Assembly (NCBI GenBank): GCA_005789975.1
Contig: SXWC01000162.1
Location: 1 to 26,986, forward strand
Direction of reading: 5' to 3'
Length of the DNA stretch: 26,986 nt
From: Planctomycetaceae bacterium
GTDB taxonomy: Bacteria; Planctomycetota; Planctomycetia; Pirellulales; UBA1268
Under the pieces are notes generated by a model. The model did not search any database, was not told where the DNA came from, and saw nothing but the letters and a program-made list of their open reading frames with translations. Positions 15,248-24,498 of this stretch are shown piece after piece; the first letter of the stretch is position 1; each line of letters opens with the position of its first letter. A program made the translations under genes and the position numbers.

Positions 15248-17307
15248 GCCGCGACGTCCAACGCACCGTCGTGCCGACGAACGCGGAGCCCCCCCGCAGA
15301 GGACTCCTGGGACGCCTCGGCGACTTTCTCGACGACCGCACCGGCTACCGGGCGCTGGTCCACGAGGCGCTCTACGAGCGGGTGCCGGGCGGAGCCCGCT
15401 GGCGGTACGTCTGGGGCAGCACGCTGGTCTTCGCCTTCATGACGCAGCTGATCACGGGGCTCTTTCTCTGGGCGAGCTACTCCGCCAGCGGCCAGACCGC
15501 CTGGGAGAGCGTCTACTACATCCAGCACGAGATGGCCGGTGGCTGGCTGCTTCGCGGCATCCACCACTTCATGGCCCAGGCGATGGTGGTGCTGCTCGCG
15601 CTGCACCTCATGCAGGTGGTGATCGACGGCGCCTACCGGGCCCCTCGCGAGGTCAACTTCTGGCTCGGCCTCGTGCTCATGCTGCTCGTGCTCGGCATGG
15701 CGCTGACCGGGTATCTGCTGCCCTGGGACCAGAAGGGCTACTGGGCGACGATCGTGGCCACCAATCTCGCCGGCATCGTGCCGTTCGTGGGGCCGTCACT
15801 GCAGCAGCTCGTCATCGGCGGGCCGGAGTATGGCCATCACACGCTCACCCGCTTCTTCGCGCTCCATGCGGGCTTTCTGCCCGCCACGCTGATCCTGATG
15901 CTGGTCGTGCACCTGTCGCTGTTCCGCAAGCATGGCCTGCACGCCAAGCAGCCGATCACCAAGCCCGATGCGATGTTCTGGCCCGATCAGGTGCTCAAGG
16001 ACGCCGTGGCGATGCTCGCCGTGATGGCGGTCGTGCTGGGCGTGATCCTGGTGCCGGCCTTGCGGGCGATGCTCGCGGGTGAGGTGGTGGTGCCGGGCGA
16101 ACTCGGCGCGGAACTCGGAGCCCCGGCCGACCCGTCGCTGCCCTACGCGGCCGCACGGCCGGAATGGTATTTCCTGTTCCTGTTCCAGTTTCTCAAGGTC
16201 TTCGAAGGCTGGGGGGCCACGGGGGAGTTCTTCGGTGCGATCGTCGTGCCGGGACTGATCATGGGCGTGATGTTCCTGATGCCGATCCTCGGCAACTGGA
16301 AGTTCGGCCACCGCTTCAACGTGGCTTTCACCCTGGCCGTGCTCGCCGGGGTGGGGCTGCTCACGGCAATGGCCGTCAACGAGGACTACTACGCCCTGTG
16401 GGTGGACAAGGCGTCGCTGGCCGAGGCCGAGAAGCTGCACGATCAGACCGACGGAGACCCGACGAAGCTCGCCGCCATGCTCGGCAACGACACGGCGAAG
16501 CTCGTCGCCGTGGAGCGACAGTGGAAGAAGCTCGAGAGGATTCGTCACTCGCAGGCCTTCCTCGACGCCTCGGCGCAGGCCAAGGCCGATGCCGCGCGGG
16601 CGATCGAGCTGGCCGGCAGGCCGGAGAAGATCCCGCCCGCAGGAATGCTCGAGCTCGTTCGCCACGACCCGAAGAGCCAGGGGCCGAGGCTCTTTGCCCA
16701 GCACTGTGCGGGCTGCCATGCCCACGTCGATCCCCTGGCGGCCAATGCGGAGTCCGTGATCGCGAAGTCGTCCGCGGCCAATCTCTTCGCCTTCGGCTCG
16801 GCGGCGTGGATGCGGGGCCTGCTCGACCCGGCGGAGGTGGCGGGGCCCGCCTACTTCGGCAACACCGCCCACAAGGAGGGCGACATGGTGGGCTTCGTGC
16901 AGAACGACCTCACCGACGAGGCGGAGTGGCCGAAGGCCGACATCGACGCCGTCGTCGCCGCGATGGCGGACGAGGCGGGCACGGCGGTGCCGAAGGAGCT
17001 CGTGGGGATGATCGACAGGGGCCGCGAGCTCGTGGCGAGCAGCGACCGCTGCGGCGGCTGTCATGCCTTCCGTGACAACGGCACCCCGCTCGGCTCGGCC
17101 CCTGACCTGACGGGCTGGGGTCATCGTGGGTGGCTCGTGGGAATCATCACCGACCCGACCCACGAGCGGTTCTACGGCGACACGAACGACCGCATGCCGA
17201 GTTTCGGCAAGGCCGCGGACGGTGCGCTGGCGCCGCTCTCCGAAGAGCAGATCGGGCTGCTTGCCGACTGGCTCCGAGGAGACTGGTATCGGCCGGCCGG
17301 GCACTGA
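15244..17307 (+). CDS. Cytochrome b of a bc complex fused to a di-haem c-type domain
   Basis: A 687-residue fusion. Residues about 1-380 are a full-length cytochrome b: haem ligands His107/His121 and His208/His223, LLPWDQKGYWA (158-168), and the Qo motif PEWY (306-309). The 15-residue step of the second His pair matches cytochrome b6; the Cys that anchors the extra haem of b6 appears to be Val. A helical charged linker (about 385-470) leads to a c-type domain with CAGCH (488-492) and CGGCH (603-607). This domain looks internally duplicated: Met548 in EGDMVGF corresponds to Met651 in DRMPSFG as likely distal ligands. The fused domain would replace cytochrome c1/f and possibly the soluble carrier. 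The ATG at 15244 overlaps the Rieske stop; a long stem-loop follows the stop. Confidence 0.94.
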   Translation: MSRDVQRTVVPTNAEPPRRGLLGRLGDFLDDRTGYRALVHEALYERVPGGARWRYVWGSTLVFAFMTQLITGLFLWASYSASGQTAWESVYYIQHEMAGGWLLRGIHHFMAQAMVVLLALHLMQVVIDGAYRAPREVNFWLGLVLMLLVLGMALTGYLLPWDQKGYWATIVATNLAGIVPFVGPSLQQLVIGGPEYGHHTLTRFFALHAGFLPATLILMLVVHLSLFRKHGLHAKQPITKPDAMFWPDQVLKDAVAMLAVMAVVLGVILVPALRAMLAGEVVVPGELGAELGAPADPSLPYAAARPEWYFLFLFQFLKVFEGWGATGEFFGAIVVPGLIMGVMFLMPILGNWKFGHRFNVAFTLAVLAGVGLLTAMAVNEDYYALWVDKASLAEAEKLHDQTDGDPTKLAAMLGNDTAKLVAVERQWKKLERIRHSQAFLDASAQAKADAARAIELAGRPEKIPPAGMLELVRHDPKSQGPRLFAQHCAGCHAHVDPLAANAESVIAKSSAANLFAFGSAAWMRGLLDPAEVAGPAYFGNTAHKEGDMVGFVQNDLTDEAEWPKADIDAVVAAMADEAGTAVPKELVGMIDRGRELVASSDRCGGCHAFRDNGTPLGSAPDLTGWGHRGWLVGIITDPTHERFYGDTNDRMPSFGKAADGALAPLSEEQIGLLADWLRGDWYRPAGH

Positions 17308-17308
17308 C

Positions 17309-17346
17309 CCGGCGTTTCCTGACGGCTTCCGCCGTCAGGACGCCGG
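17309..17346 (+). terminator. Stem-loop terminating the Rieske/cytochrome b operon
   Basis: Starting 2 nt after the cytochrome b stop: outer arms CCGGCGT/ACGCCGG (17309-17315, 17340-17346) and a perfect inner 9-bp stem CCTGACGGC/GCCGTCAGG (17318-17326, 17331-17339) with loop TTCC; the only defect is a two-T bulge. There is no T run after it, so it could be a terminator or an mRNA 3' barrier. Confidence 0.6.
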
Positions 17347-17426
17347 CTGGTTCCGGACGTATCGTGGAGGCTCCCCGGGCCGCCACCGCGGCCGTTTTCA
17401 GCGTCACCCCAGCGAGGTTCAGCGTC

Positions 17427-18365
17427 ATGCAATGGAAGGTGTTTGTGGCCGCCTGCGTCTGCGCTCAGGTGGCGCTGGCTGATGGTCCCCCTCTCGGACG
17501 AACGTCTTCTCCGCCGGGGAGCGTGTCGGTGGTGTTCGTCGGCGACGTGATGCTCGACAACGGCCCCGGTCACGCCGTCGCGTGCGGACGAGATCCCTTC
17601 GCCGCATGCGCAGAACTCCTGCTCGACGCCGACTTCACCGTGGGCAACCTCGAGTGCGTGCTCGGCGACGGCGGGAAGCAACTGCTCAAGTCGTACACGT
17701 TTCGTGGGGCCGATGATTCGCCCCGGTTTCTCCGGCGGTATTTCTCGGCGTTGTGCGTGGCCAACAACCACAGTCTGGATTTCGGGCCGGACGGGCTCGT
17801 GGAATCGTTGGACGTGCTCGATCGCGAGCGGATACCGCAGTTCGGTGGGGGCCGCACGCTCGCCGAGGCCCGGCGGCCGCTCGTGCTCGAGAAGCACGGC
17901 ATCCGGATCGCGGTTCTGGGCCGTAACGGGTTTCAGGCCGAGAAGTCGGCGGCGCGGGCCACGACGCCCGGTGTGGCGCCGCTGGGCGAGGCCGACATCT
18001 GCGCCGACATCACGGCCGCGAAGACCGCCGCCGATTTCGTGGTGCCCTTCGTCCACTGGGGGCCGGAACTCCACCCGCAGCCGCGGCAGGCCGATCGCGA
18101 ACTCGCCCGGGCGATGATCGACGCCGGGGCGGCGGCCGTGATCGGCGGCCATCCGCACGTCACGCAGACCGTCGATCTGCATGGGGCCGCCCCGATCGTC
18201 TACAGCCTCGGCAACTTCGTCTTCGACTACTATCCGGTCGATCCGCCGGAGTGGACGGGATGGGTCGTGAAGCTCACCTTCACGCCGGGCAAACCAGTGG
18301 CCATGGAGACCCGCACCGTCGTTCTCGACGCGGCGGGGCTGCCGCGGCCCGTCGAGGAGGAGTAG
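17427..18365 (+). CDS. Secreted CapA family protein (PgsA-like metallophosphoesterase fold)
   Basis: A 312-residue exported protein of the CapA/PGA_cap family, known from poly-gamma-glutamate capsule systems but widespread with unclear roles elsewhere. The signal peptide MQWKVFVAACVCAQVALA ends with an ALA-D cleavage site at residue 18. Family motifs in order: VVFVGDVMLDNG, GNLECVL, ANNHSLDFG, FVHWGPEL, IGGHPHVTQ and YSLGNFVFD; these carry the Asp, Asn, His residues of the metal site. The ATG at 17427 gives the clean signal peptide and has GAGG 10 nt upstream; the frame is open further upstream into the cytochrome b gene, but no signal peptide results. No capB or capC partner is nearby, so capsule synthesis is not implied. 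It converges on gdhA across palindromic element B. Confidence 0.9.
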   Translation: MQWKVFVAACVCAQVALADGPPLGRTSSPPGSVSVVFVGDVMLDNGPGHAVACGRDPFAACAELLLDADFTVGNLECVLGDGGKQLLKSYTFRGADDSPRFLRRYFSALCVANNHSLDFGPDGLVESLDVLDRERIPQFGGGRTLAEARRPLVLEKHGIRIAVLGRNGFQAEKSAARATTPGVAPLGEADICADITAAKTAADFVVPFVHWGPELHPQPRQADRELARAMIDAGAAAVIGGHPHVTQTVDLHGAAPIVYSLGNFVFDYYPVDPPEWTGWVVKLTFTPGKPVAMETRTVVLDAAGLPRPVEEE

Positions 18366-18380
18366 CCGGTCGCGCGGTTC

Positions 18381-18511
18381 GGGGCTGCCCACACCCTCTC
18401 GACGGACGCTCACTGCGGTCATCCTGACCTCCGTTCGCTCGGAGGTGTCTGCGCTCTCGCCCTCCGGGCTTCGCTGGCCGCCTACGCCGTCTCGAGGGCA
18501 CGGGCAGCCCC
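18381..18511. repeat. Palindromic intergenic element B
   Basis: Arms GGGGCTGCCC (18381-18390) and GGGCAGCCCC (18502-18511) pair perfectly over 10 bp, and partial pairing continues inward (ACCCTC with GAGGGC). Inside is a 7-bp stem ACCTCCG/CGGAGGT (18427-18433, 18440-18446). The left end, GGGGCTGCCCACACCC then TCGACGGACG, resembles element A. Like A it sits between convergent genes. Confidence 0.65.
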
Positions 18512-18523
18512 TCGCCGAGTTCA

Positions 18524-18545
18524 CCCCACGCCTCACGGCGTGGGG
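18524..18545. terminator. Bidirectional stem-loop between capA-family gene and gdhA
   Basis: Perfect 9-bp arms CCCCACGCC/GGCGTGGGG with a TCAC loop, followed by CGTTT on the plus strand. It lies 158 bp after the CapA stop and 74 bp from the gdhA stop, so it could serve either transcript. Confidence 0.5.
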
Positions 18546-18619
18546 CGTTTACCGGGCAGCCCTGCGGCTGGTTTCCGGGTGAGGCCGCGGAATCTTGCGG
18601 ACGGCCTTCCGGACCGTGG

Positions 18620-19855
18620 TCACGTGATTCCGCCGAGCACGGTGGCGCGGGCGACGCGGCCCACGCCCAGCATGTAGGCGGCCGTGCGGAGCGGCACCTG
18701 CCGGGAGTTCGAGAGCTGCCAGACCTGCTCGAAGGCCTGGCCGAGGATCCGGTCGAGCTCGCCCCGCACGCGATCGAGCCCCCACTGGTAGTGCTGGCGG
18801 TTCTGCACCCATTCGAACCAGCTGGCGGTGACGCCGCCGGCGTTGGCGAGAATGTCCGGAAGCACCACGACTCCCCCGGACACGAGGATGTCGTCGGCTT
18901 CGGGCTCGATCGGGGCGTTGGCGGCCTCGATGACGATCGGGGCGCGAACGAGCGCCGCATTGGCCGCGGTGATCACGCCGCCGAGCGCGGCCGGGATGAG
19001 CACGTCGCAATCGGCGGCGAGGAGTTCGGCATTGGAGATCGCCTCTCCGCCGCTGAAGCCGGTGAGCCGGCCGGCGTTGGCCCGCGCGTGCCGCAGCAGT
19101 TCCAGGACGTCGAGCCCGTCGGCCCGGTGGAAAGCACCGTTCGCGTCGCCCACCGCGACGATCTTGCACTCGGCATCGCTGAGGTATTTCGCCGTGTGGG
19201 TGCCGACGTTGCCGAAACCCTGGAGAGCCACCCGCGTGCCCGGAATCCTCCGGCCGAGACGGCTCAGCAGCTTGAGTGTGAGCGCGCCGACGCCGCGGCC
19301 CGTCGCCTCGTCACGGCCGGGGATGCCGTGATACTCCACCGGTTTTCCCGTGACGCACGCGGGGGAGAAGCCGTGGTATTTGCCATATTGGTTCATGATC
19401 CAGGCCATCATGTCGGCGGTCGTGCCCATGTCGGGGGCCGGTATGTCGACGTCGGGGCCGAACATGTCGTGGATCGCGTCGACGAACTTCCGTGTGACCC
19501 GTTCCAACTCGCGGAGCGAGCAGGCGGATGGATCGATCGCCACGCCCCCCTTGGCGCCGCCGTAGGGGATGTCGACGACCGCCGTCTTCCACGTCATGAG
19601 GGAGGCCAGCGACCGCACCTCGTCGAGATCGACCTGCGGGTGATAGCGGAGGCCTCCCTTGAGGGGGCCGCGGGCGTCGTTGTGCTGCACGCGATAGCCG
19701 ATGAAGGTGGCCACCTCGCCCGAATCCCGCTCGATCGGAATCTGGACCTGCACCTCTCGCTTGGCCGTGAGCAGCAGCCGTCGCATGCTCTCCGACAGAT
19801 CCAACTGCTCGGCCGCCCGGTCAAAATAAATACGGGTGGCGTCGCTGGCTCGCAT
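18620..19855 (-). CDS. gdhA: Glutamate dehydrogenase (Glu/Leu/Phe/Val dehydrogenase family)
   Basis: A 411-residue amino-acid dehydrogenase interconverting glutamate and 2-oxoglutarate plus ammonia with NAD(P). The N-terminal substrate domain has [11 protein letters not shown] (Lys66), [19 protein letters not shown] (Lys90 and the catalytic Lys102) and IPAPDMGT (Asp142). The Rossmann domain contains GFGNVG (213-218). Length and the [13 protein letters not shown] pattern resemble the roughly 420-residue RocG/GluD-type enzymes. Cofactor choice is not decided by eye, and leucine or phenylalanine dehydrogenases, which are shorter (about 350-380), are less likely. The ATG at 19855 has a GGGAGAG ribosome binding site and an extended -10 (TGCTATGAT) about 43 nt upstream. 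The gene is divergent from the pseudokinase gene. Confidence 0.92.
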   Translation of the reverse strand: MRASDATRIYFDRAAEQLDLSESMRRLLLTAKREVQVQIPIERDSGEVATFIGYRVQHNDARGPLKGGLRYHPQVDLDEVRSLASLMTWKTAVVDIPYGGAKGGVAIDPSACSLRELERVTRKFVDAIHDMFGPDVDIPAPDMGTTADMMAWIMNQYGKYHGFSPACVTGKPVEYHGIPGRDEATGRGVGALTLKLLSRLGRRIPGTRVALQGFGNVGTHTAKYLSDAECKIVAVGDANGAFHRADGLDVLELLRHARANAGRLTGFSGGEAISNAELLAADCDVLIPAALGGVITAANAALVRAPIVIEAANAPIEPEADDILVSGGVVVLPDILANAGGVTASWFEWVQNRQHYQWGLDRVRGELDRILGQAFEQVWQLSNSRQVPLRTAAYMLGVGRVARATVLGGIT

Positions 19856-19897
19856 GGCTCTCCCTGCTCCATAAAAATCGGGTGATCGGGGCCGCCG

Positions 19898-19906
19898 ATC
19901 ATAGCA
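19898..19906 (-). promoter_or_regulatory. Extended -10 promoter element of gdhA
   Basis: On the minus strand TGCTATGAT (19906-19898): a TGN extension followed by TATGAT, five of six to consensus. Beside it is a small GATCGG/CCGATC dyad (19884-19889, 19895-19900) that overlaps the -10 and could be an operator or a leader hairpin. No -35 is recognisable, as expected for an extended -10. Confidence 0.5.
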
Positions 19907-19971
19907 GCCCAGGGCGGCCACGCCGTGACGGTGCGGCGGGGAGTGGCCCGGCGGAATTCCTCGAAAAACAC

Positions 19972-19977
19972 TACGAT
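19972..19977 (+). promoter_or_regulatory. -10-like element of the pseudokinase gene
   Basis: TACGAT (four of six), 23 nt before the ATG at 20000, just upstream of the AAAGG ribosome binding site (19986-19990). Weak; no -35 seen. Confidence 0.25.
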
Positions 19978-19999
19978 CGTGCTTGAAAGGCTCCCGCCG

Positions 20000-22900
20000 A
20001 TGCCCGCTCCCCAATCCGACGAGTTTTGGCAACTTCTGGTCCGCACCGGTCTCTTCGAGCCCGGTGCCGTCGAGTCGCTGCGGGTCGAGTACGCCGCGCG
20101 GCCGGCCGTGGCCGGGGACGAGGCGTCGGCCCGGTCGATCGCCGCCTGGCTTCATGGTCGCGGCCTCATCTCCCGCTGGCAGGGGAAGCGGCTCGCCGAC
20201 GGAGCAGAAGGGCCGTTCTTCCTGGGCGACTACCGGTTGCTCGAGCGGCATGACCGCGATGGTGACGGCCTGCTGTTCACCGCCCGGCACGAGCCCTCGG
20301 GCAGGGTCGTCTCGCTGATGTTGCTCAACGCCAAACTCTGCCGGCAACTCGATACCTGGACCGAGATCGTGCGGCGGACCACGGCGGCCAATCGGGCCAC
20401 CGATCCGATGCTCAGCCGAACCTGGTCGCTCGAGCAGCACGAAGGCAGCCGGTTCATCGTCTGTGAGCATGTGCGGGGTGACAACGTCGCCACGGAACTC
20501 GATCGCCTGGGGCCGCTGCCGCCACAGCAGGCGGGCGTCCTCGTCTGGCAGGTCGCGCGGGCCGTGGCCGAACTGCACGCGCTCGGGGTGGTCCACGGAG
20601 GGTTGTCGCTCGACGCGCTCCGCCGCGAGTCGCCACCGGAGGGCGGCGGCGAACGCACCGGCAGGGTGCGGCTCCTGCAGTTTCCGCTCGCGATCGATCC
20701 GCACATCGTGCCGCTACGGCCCCTGATCGCAACCGACGCGGAAGTTTCCCGGCTCGGGCGTCGGGCTGCCTGCGTCGCCCCCGAACTGCTCTTGCAAGGG
20801 ACAGCGTGCGATCCGCGGTCGGACGTCTACGCGATTGGCGGCATGTTGTACGCCCTGCTTTCGGGCATGCATCCCAACTGGACGGGCGACGCCATGGCCA
20901 CGCTCCGGCAGGCCTCGTTCGAGGGCGCTTCACCGTTACCGGCGACGGTGCCGGCGGAGATCGCGACGCTCGTCGGCTACATGATGGACCGCGATCCGAC
21001 GCAGCGGTATCAGAACGCGGGTGAGGCGGCCGACTCGATCGCGGCCTGCCTCGGTCTGGCGGCGGCTCCCGTGCCCCCGCCGGTTGCGACCACGCCCGCG
21101 GCCGTCGCCGAACAGGATCTGTCGAAGCTCACGATCCCGACCACGAGCGAGCCGCCCCCGCGGGTGCGGCTCGAAGCACGCGACGACCGCCGCGCACCGA
21201 CGGATTCGGCGGCGACACTGGCCGCCCGCGGAAGGGCCAGACGCATGGGGATGGTCGGCGTTGGAGTTGCGGTGGCCATCATCGTGGCCGCCGCAGGCGT
21301 CGTCATCAGCCGGCTCGAGCCGAGCCCGCCGGCCACGAGGAGCGACGTGGCATTGCGGCCGGTGCGGAACCGGAATGAGGACGCTGCCCGGGAGACGCCG
21401 GTCGTCGAAGCACCGCTGAGGGATCCGAAGGAAGAACCCCCGGAGCCGCCGGCGGGCGAGCCGGCGGTGATGACCGTGCGGCCGACCGCTCCGCAGGGAG
21501 GCGAGCCGAGGCAGGTGGTGGTGGACGATCCCAAGCTCCCCTGGGCCTCGCCCACTTCCGGCCTGCCGCCCACGCTCGCCTATCTGCCGCCTGGTTCGCA
21601 GCTGATCCTGCTGGCCCGGCTCGCTGAGATCGTCGCCGACGACGAGGGAAAACTCTTTCTCACGTCGCTGGGCCCCGTCGCCGAGTCGGCCCTCGCCGAT
21701 CTCGTGCAGCTCTGCGGTGGCGATATCGCGGCGATCGAGTTCGTGCAGGCCGGCTGGCAGGCGGGCGGACCCGGCGAGGTGCTCGGGGCGTACGCGGTGC
21801 GGTTCGTGCCGGGGCGTTCCGCCCCGGCCGACGACGAGACGCGGAGGGAGGCCTGGGGGCCCACCAAAGAACTCAAGACCGGCGGAGAAACCATCTTCCA
21901 GACGGCGACGCTCAGCCTTTGGATGCCCGAGGCCGAGCGGGGCCGGGTGCTCGTGATCGCACCCAACGTGGAGCTGCCGCAGGATGTTTCGATCGGTGCC
22001 AAAGGGGTGGCCGAAACCGGCAAAGAGCCCTTGATCGCCAGGATCGTCCGCGAGAGCCTCGCCGTCATCGGCGACGCCCCCGGTTCCGGACTGCAGGCGG
22101 TGGTGACCGGCGATCTCGAGACGCTCGTGGGCATGCTCGACTCCGACCGGCACCTGACGCTGCTCGGATCGCCCCACTACCTGCTCAACACGGGCCGACC
22201 CGTTCTGGCCGGGCCGCTGGCGAAGCTCGCCGAACCGCTGGACGGACTGTTCGGTGAATCGCTCCAGGCGGCGGCGCTCTCGCTGCATTTCGGCGGGAAC
22301 TTCTACGTCGAAATGGACGCGGTCGCGACGCTCGACGTGCCGGCGCAGACCCTCGCCCCGCAGATCGCCGGCCGCATCGACGGCCTGCCGACCGCGGTCG
22401 AAAACTATTGCACCACGCTCAATCCCGCACCGTACGGCAGGGTGCTCGTGCTCCGGCTGCCGGGGATGCTGCGGGCCCTCGCCGCGCAGGTGCGATCCGG
22501 GGCGGAGGGGAAGGGTGTGGTGCTCAACGCCTATCTGCCCCGGCATGCCGCGCACAACCTGGCGTTGGCGGCCGAGCTCGCCCTGGCGCAAAGTCCCGGT
22601 GCCGCGACGGCGGGCCCGGCGGCACCCGCGGAGTCCGGGCCGAGGGGGGCGATCGAGAAAATGAAGAAGACGATGACGCTCACCTTCGCCAAGGACAACC
22701 TCGAGCGCTCGATCCAGATGGTGTCGGACGAGGCGGGCGTGCCGATGGAGATTCTCGGCGGCGACCTTCAGCTCGAGGGCATCACCAAGAATCAGTCATT
22801 CGGGCTGGACGAGCGTGACAAGAGCGTCGACGAAATCCTCCGTGTGATCCTCGCCAAGTCGAATCCCGACGGCAAGCTCGTCTACATCATCAGGGAAAAA

Positions 22901-23002
22901 GAGGGCGAGGAGTGGGTCTTCATCACCACGCGGGCCGCAGTCGCCAAGCGGGGCGACAAGCTTCCGGCCGGCTTCGAGCAGGCCAAGCCCGCGAAGCCCT
23001 GA
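20000..23002 (+). CDS. Transmembrane protein-kinase-like (pseudokinase) protein with a large extracytoplasmic region and an STN-like C-terminal domain
   Basis: A 1000-residue protein. Residues 1-75 match the leader segment of planctomycete Ser/Thr kinases ([15 protein letters not shown] then [10 protein letters not shown]). Residues about 75-350 are kinase-like but degenerate: the Gly loop is lost, the VAIK lysine is not evident, HRD is replaced by HGG (199-201), and no DFG is found. APE (260-262), [16 protein letters not shown] and the RDPTQRY arginine are kept. It is therefore probably catalytically inactive. A Pro-rich stretch precedes a membrane helix (about 417-437); the rest should be outside the cytoplasm. 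Residues about 888-970 ([18 protein letters not shown] to VDEILRVIL) resemble the short N-terminal domain of secretins. The middle (about 520-880) is unknown. The ATG at 20000 is supported by AAAGG 9 nt upstream. It converges on mgtE with a 3-bp gap. Confidence 0.85.
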   Translation: MPAPQSDEFWQLLVRTGLFEPGAVESLRVEYAARPAVAGDEASARSIAAWLHGRGLISRWQGKRLADGAEGPFFLGDYRLLERHDRDGDGLLFTARHEPSGRVVSLMLLNAKLCRQLDTWTEIVRRTTAANRATDPMLSRTWSLEQHEGSRFIVCEHVRGDNVATELDRLGPLPPQQAGVLVWQVARAVAELHALGVVHGGLSLDALRRESPPEGGGERTGRVRLLQFPLAIDPHIVPLRPLIATDAEVSRLGRRAACVAPELLLQGTACDPRSDVYAIGGMLYALLSGMHPNWTGDAMATLRQASFEGASPLPATVPAEIATLVGYMMDRDPTQRYQNAGEAADSIAACLGLAAAPVPPPVATTPAAVAEQDLSKLTIPTTSEPPPRVRLEARDDRRAPTDSAATLAARGRARRMGMVGVGVAVAIIVAAAGVVISRLEPSPPATRSDVALRPVRNRNEDAARETPVVEAPLRDPKEEPPEPPAGEPAVMTVRPTAPQGGEPRQVVVDDPKLPWASPTSGLPPTLAYLPPGSQLILLARLAEIVADDEGKLFLTSLGPVAESALADLVQLCGGDIAAIEFVQAGWQAGGPGEVLGAYAVRFVPGRSAPADDETRREAWGPTKELKTGGETIFQTATLSLWMPEAERGRVLVIAPNVELPQDVSIGAKGVAETGKEPLIARIVRESLAVIGDAPGSGLQAVVTGDLETLVGMLDSDRHLTLLGSPHYLLNTGRPVLAGPLAKLAEPLDGLFGESLQAAALSLHFGGNFYVEMDAVATLDVPAQTLAPQIAGRIDGLPTAVENYCTTLNPAPYGRVLVLRLPGMLRALAAQVRSGAEGKGVVLNAYLPRHAAHNLALAAELALAQSPGAATAGPAAPAESGPRGAIEKMKKTMTLTFAKDNLERSIQMVSDEAGVPMEILGGDLQLEGITKNQSFGLDERDKSVDEILRVILAKSNPDGKLVYIIREKEGEEWVFITTRAAVAKRGDKLPAGFEQAKPAKP

Positions 23003-23005
23003 TCG

Positions 23006-24349
23006 TCAGCCGCTGAGGAGCAGCAGGGCCATGCCCATGTAGATCACGATCCCGACGACGTCCACGATCGCCGACACGAAGGGGTTGCTCATGAGCGCGG
23101 GATCGAGGCCGAGCGATCGGAAGATGAGCGGCAGCACGCAGCCCACGAGCGACCCCACCATCACCACGCTCAGCACCGTCGCCGGGATCACCAGGGCGTG
23201 AACGGGATTGGGGGCATAGGCGAGTCCGAGGAGGAAGCCGGGGATCGCCAGGAGCACCCCGAGCATCAGGCTGACGACGAACTCCCGCCTCAGGATCCGC
23301 TTCCAGTCGCCAAGCCGGCAGTCACCCGTGGAGAGGGCGGTGATCACGAGCGTGGCCGACTGGTTGCCGGAGTTGCCGCCGCTGGCGATCACGAGGGGGA
23401 TGAAGGCCACGAGCCAGGCGTGGGGCGACTTCCAGCGGGCGAGCACCATCGCGGTGATCGCGGCCGTCGCGAACAGGATCGCGAGCCAGATGCCCCGCTT
23501 CCAGGTCAGCGAGACGAGCGCGGCATCCAGGTAGCCTTCGCCGAGCGGGGCGATGGCGGCGCTCATCTGGGCTTCGTCGGTCGCCTCCTGCCGCACGGCG
23601 TCGAGCACGTCGTCGTGCGTGATGATGCCAACGAGGCGGCCCTGGTCGTCGGTCACGGGAATGGCGATGAAGTCGAAGCGAGCGAGCTTCTCGACCACGT
23701 GTTCGCGGGCCTCCTCCACCTTGACGACGATCACGTCCTTCTGCATCAGCTCCGAGACGAGGGCCGTGGGCCTGGCGAGGATCAGGTCGCGGAGCGAGAC
23801 GAAGCCGAGCAGCCGGCGTTCGGGGTCGAGCACGTAGATGTAGTAGATCGACTCGCTGTTGGGCGCCTGCGATCGCAGGCGGCTGATCGCCTCGCCGGCC
23901 GTGATCTCGGCCGGCAGCGACGCGTATTCGGTCGTCATCATCGAGCCGGCGGAGCCCTCGGGACACGAGAGCAGCATCCGGATGTCGTGCCGCTCCGCCT
24001 TGGCGACGAGCGGGAGGATCTCCTCGACGAATCCCGGGTCGAGCTCGCGGAGCAGGTCGTCGCGGCTGTCGGGGGCCATCGACTCCAGGAGCGGGCCGAG
24101 GTGCCGTCGGTCGGCTTCCTTGAAGAGCTCGACCTGCCTCGGCATCGGGTAGTAGGGGAAGATCTCGGCCTGCCGCTCGACCGGCACGGCGTCGAGGACC
24201 CGCCAGATCTCGACGTCGTCGAGCCCCTCGGAAAACTCCGCCACGGTCGCCGGATGGAGTTCCTCCGCCACTTCGCGGAGTCCGGCCGTGTCGCCCTCGG
24301 CGAGCATCAGCCGCAACTCGGGAATCAGGATGGGGTTGGCGGTGGGCAT
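23006..24349 (-). CDS. mgtE: Magnesium transporter MgtE
   Basis: A 447-residue Mg2+ channel of the MgtE/SLC41 family, the usual length. Residues about 1-130 form the N-terminal superhelical domain, 135-255 a CBS pair (GSMMTTEY at 135-142, second CBS ending ITHDDVLDAV) that senses cytoplasmic Mg2+ and gates the pore, and 280-447 the five-helix membrane part. The signature ASGGNSGNQS (322-331) and the pore Asp430 in SAIVDVVGI are present. The ATG at 24349 fits the family start; no strong ribosome binding site is seen, and the frame remains open upstream without a family match. No M-box (Mg2+) riboswitch is recognisable in the roughly 115 bp before the divergent cytochrome gene, so control is probably at the protein level. 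Confidence 0.95.
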   Translation of the reverse strand: MPTANPILIPELRLMLAEGDTAGLREVAEELHPATVAEFSEGLDDVEIWRVLDAVPVERQAEIFPYYPMPRQVELFKEADRRHLGPLLESMAPDSRDDLLRELDPGFVEEILPLVAKAERHDIRMLLSCPEGSAGSMMTTEYASLPAEITAGEAISRLRSQAPNSESIYYIYVLDPERRLLGFVSLRDLILARPTALVSELMQKDVIVVKVEEAREHVVEKLARFDFIAIPVTDDQGRLVGIITHDDVLDAVRQEATDEAQMSAAIAPLGEGYLDAALVSLTWKRGIWLAILFATAAITAMVLARWKSPHAWLVAFIPLVIASGGNSGNQSATLVITALSTGDCRLGDWKRILRREFVVSLMLGVLLAIPGFLLGLAYAPNPVHALVIPATVLSVVMVGSLVGCVLPLIFRSLGLDPALMSNPFVSAIVDVVGIVIYMGMALLLLSG

Positions 24350-24427
24350 GGCGGGCAGGGCATGGAAGACAGGAGAGGGGGGCAGGCGGGGGTGGGAGGC
24401 GACCACGGACGACGATCGTGACCGGCC

Positions 24428-24433
24428 TATACT
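24428..24433 (+). promoter_or_regulatory. -10-like element of the di-haem cytochrome gene
   Basis: TATACT (five of six), 65 nt before the ATG at 24499 and 32 nt before an alternative ATG at 24466. No clear -35. Confidence 0.4.
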
Positions 24434-24498
24434 GCGGCGGGAAAAGACCTCGACCCAAGTATGCCATGAACGCCACCGGAAGCGAGCGCGTGTCAACC

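Noticed and set aside
17130..17426. N-terminal extension of the CapA-family protein
   Set aside because: The extension lies partly inside the cytochrome b gene and across its terminator hairpin and would bury a clean signal peptide.
17427..18365. Capsule (poly-gamma-glutamate) biosynthesis locus
   Set aside because: Only a CapA-family protein is present; no capB, capC or capE homologue is adjacent.
24350..24465. M-box Mg2+ riboswitch before mgtE
   Set aside because: The divergent spacer is too short and none of the conserved M-box segments could be recognised.
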